Assembly: GCA_963768025.1 (NCBI GenBank)
Contig: CAVYGM010000005.1
Coordinates: 62,001 to 126,000 of the forward strand
Length of the DNA: 64,000 nucleotides
Reading direction: 5' to 3'
Origin: CAVYGM01 sp963768025
GTDB taxonomy: Bacteria; Bacteroidota; Bacteroidia; Cytophagales; Spirosomataceae
Positions 63,962 through 64,000 of the stretch are shown piece by piece. The notes beneath the pieces were generated by a model, which was given only the letters and a program-made list of their open reading frames with translations, made no database searches and was not told where the DNA came from. Every line of letters starts with the position of its first letter. Position 1 is the stretch's first letter. The translations under genes were made by a program, and so were the position numbers.

Positions 63962-64000
63962 GGTGATCAGTAGGCGAATACCTTTTGGTTGGGGTTCAAC

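Noticed and set aside
63086..63973. Open frame of 295 codons on the plus strand
   Set aside because: Antisense to the GMC oxidoreductase; no domain pattern.

Overview
The window looks like a Bacteroidota replicon, most likely Cytophagales (Spirosoma/Dyadobacter/Runella-like relatives). The evidence is SusC/SusD-type outer-membrane proteins with FecR and an ECF sigma factor, a type IX secretion C-terminal signal, DUF2490, many N-terminal lipoprotein signals, TAnnTTTG promoter-like boxes and roughly 50% GC. No rRNA, tRNA or CRISPR was seen. A complete plasmid-type replicon lies at 33.8-37.8 kb: a Rep_3-like initiator, a 22-bp iteron array, parB and parA. The window is therefore probably part of a large plasmid, or of a chromosome carrying an integrated one.

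Layout. 0.1-7.1 kb: minus-strand genes for a TPR protein, four small secreted or lipoprotein SnoaL/DUF4440-like proteins, an NAD-dependent epimerase and a fused AraC-HTH/transmembrane/TolB-like/TPR regulator. 7.3-9.5 kb: a mobile-element scar with a serine resolvase, a decayed IS256-family transposase and a small zinc-ribbon protein. 9.5-17.0 kb: an AraD1/GguC-like enzyme, a sulfatase with a broken start, and a PSCyt1/DUF1549/LamG/DUF1553 protein paired with a DUF1501 protein. 17.2-17.5 kb: a second resolvase remnant.

18.7-31.5 kb: one long minus-strand locus that reads as an aldarate (glucarate/galactarate) utilisation regulon. In transcription order it holds ECF sigma, FecR anti-sigma, SusC with an STN signalling domain, SusD (double frameshift), a 5-keto-4-deoxyglucarate aldolase-like enzyme, a GntP permease, tartronate semialdehyde reductase, a mannonate dehydratase-like protein and glucarate dehydratase. 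Together these would bind and import the acid, sense it across the envelope, and convert it to pyruvate plus glycerate. 31.9-33.7 kb: a di-heme cytochrome c and a DUF2490 protein.

33.8-43.2 kb: the replicon core followed by a large heme-binding dehydrogenase-like protein, a TIM-barrel sugar isomerase and a decayed AAA ATPase. Two related long palindromes, inside parB and about 5.6 kb away, are candidate centromere (parS) sites. 43.4-53.3 kb: small secreted and beta-barrel proteins, then a minus-strand surface-protein group led by a roughly 2040-residue Asp-box propeller/Ig-repeat protein interrupted inside a tandem duplication. 53.5-56.3 kb: an NmrA-like reductase and a two-domain SGNH hydrolase (frameshift). 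56.3-61.5 kb: an accessory graveyard holding MNT nucleotidyltransferases with missing or truncated partners, type I restriction fragments, a broken DUF1016 nuclease and a truncated VapC. 61.5-64 kb: a pyridoxamine-oxidase-like protein and a GMC oxidoreductase.

About nine otherwise good genes carry frame-breaking indels, mostly single bases and several in short homopolymers. This is either real decay of plasmid genes or residual sequencing/assembly error, and the sequence alone cannot decide.
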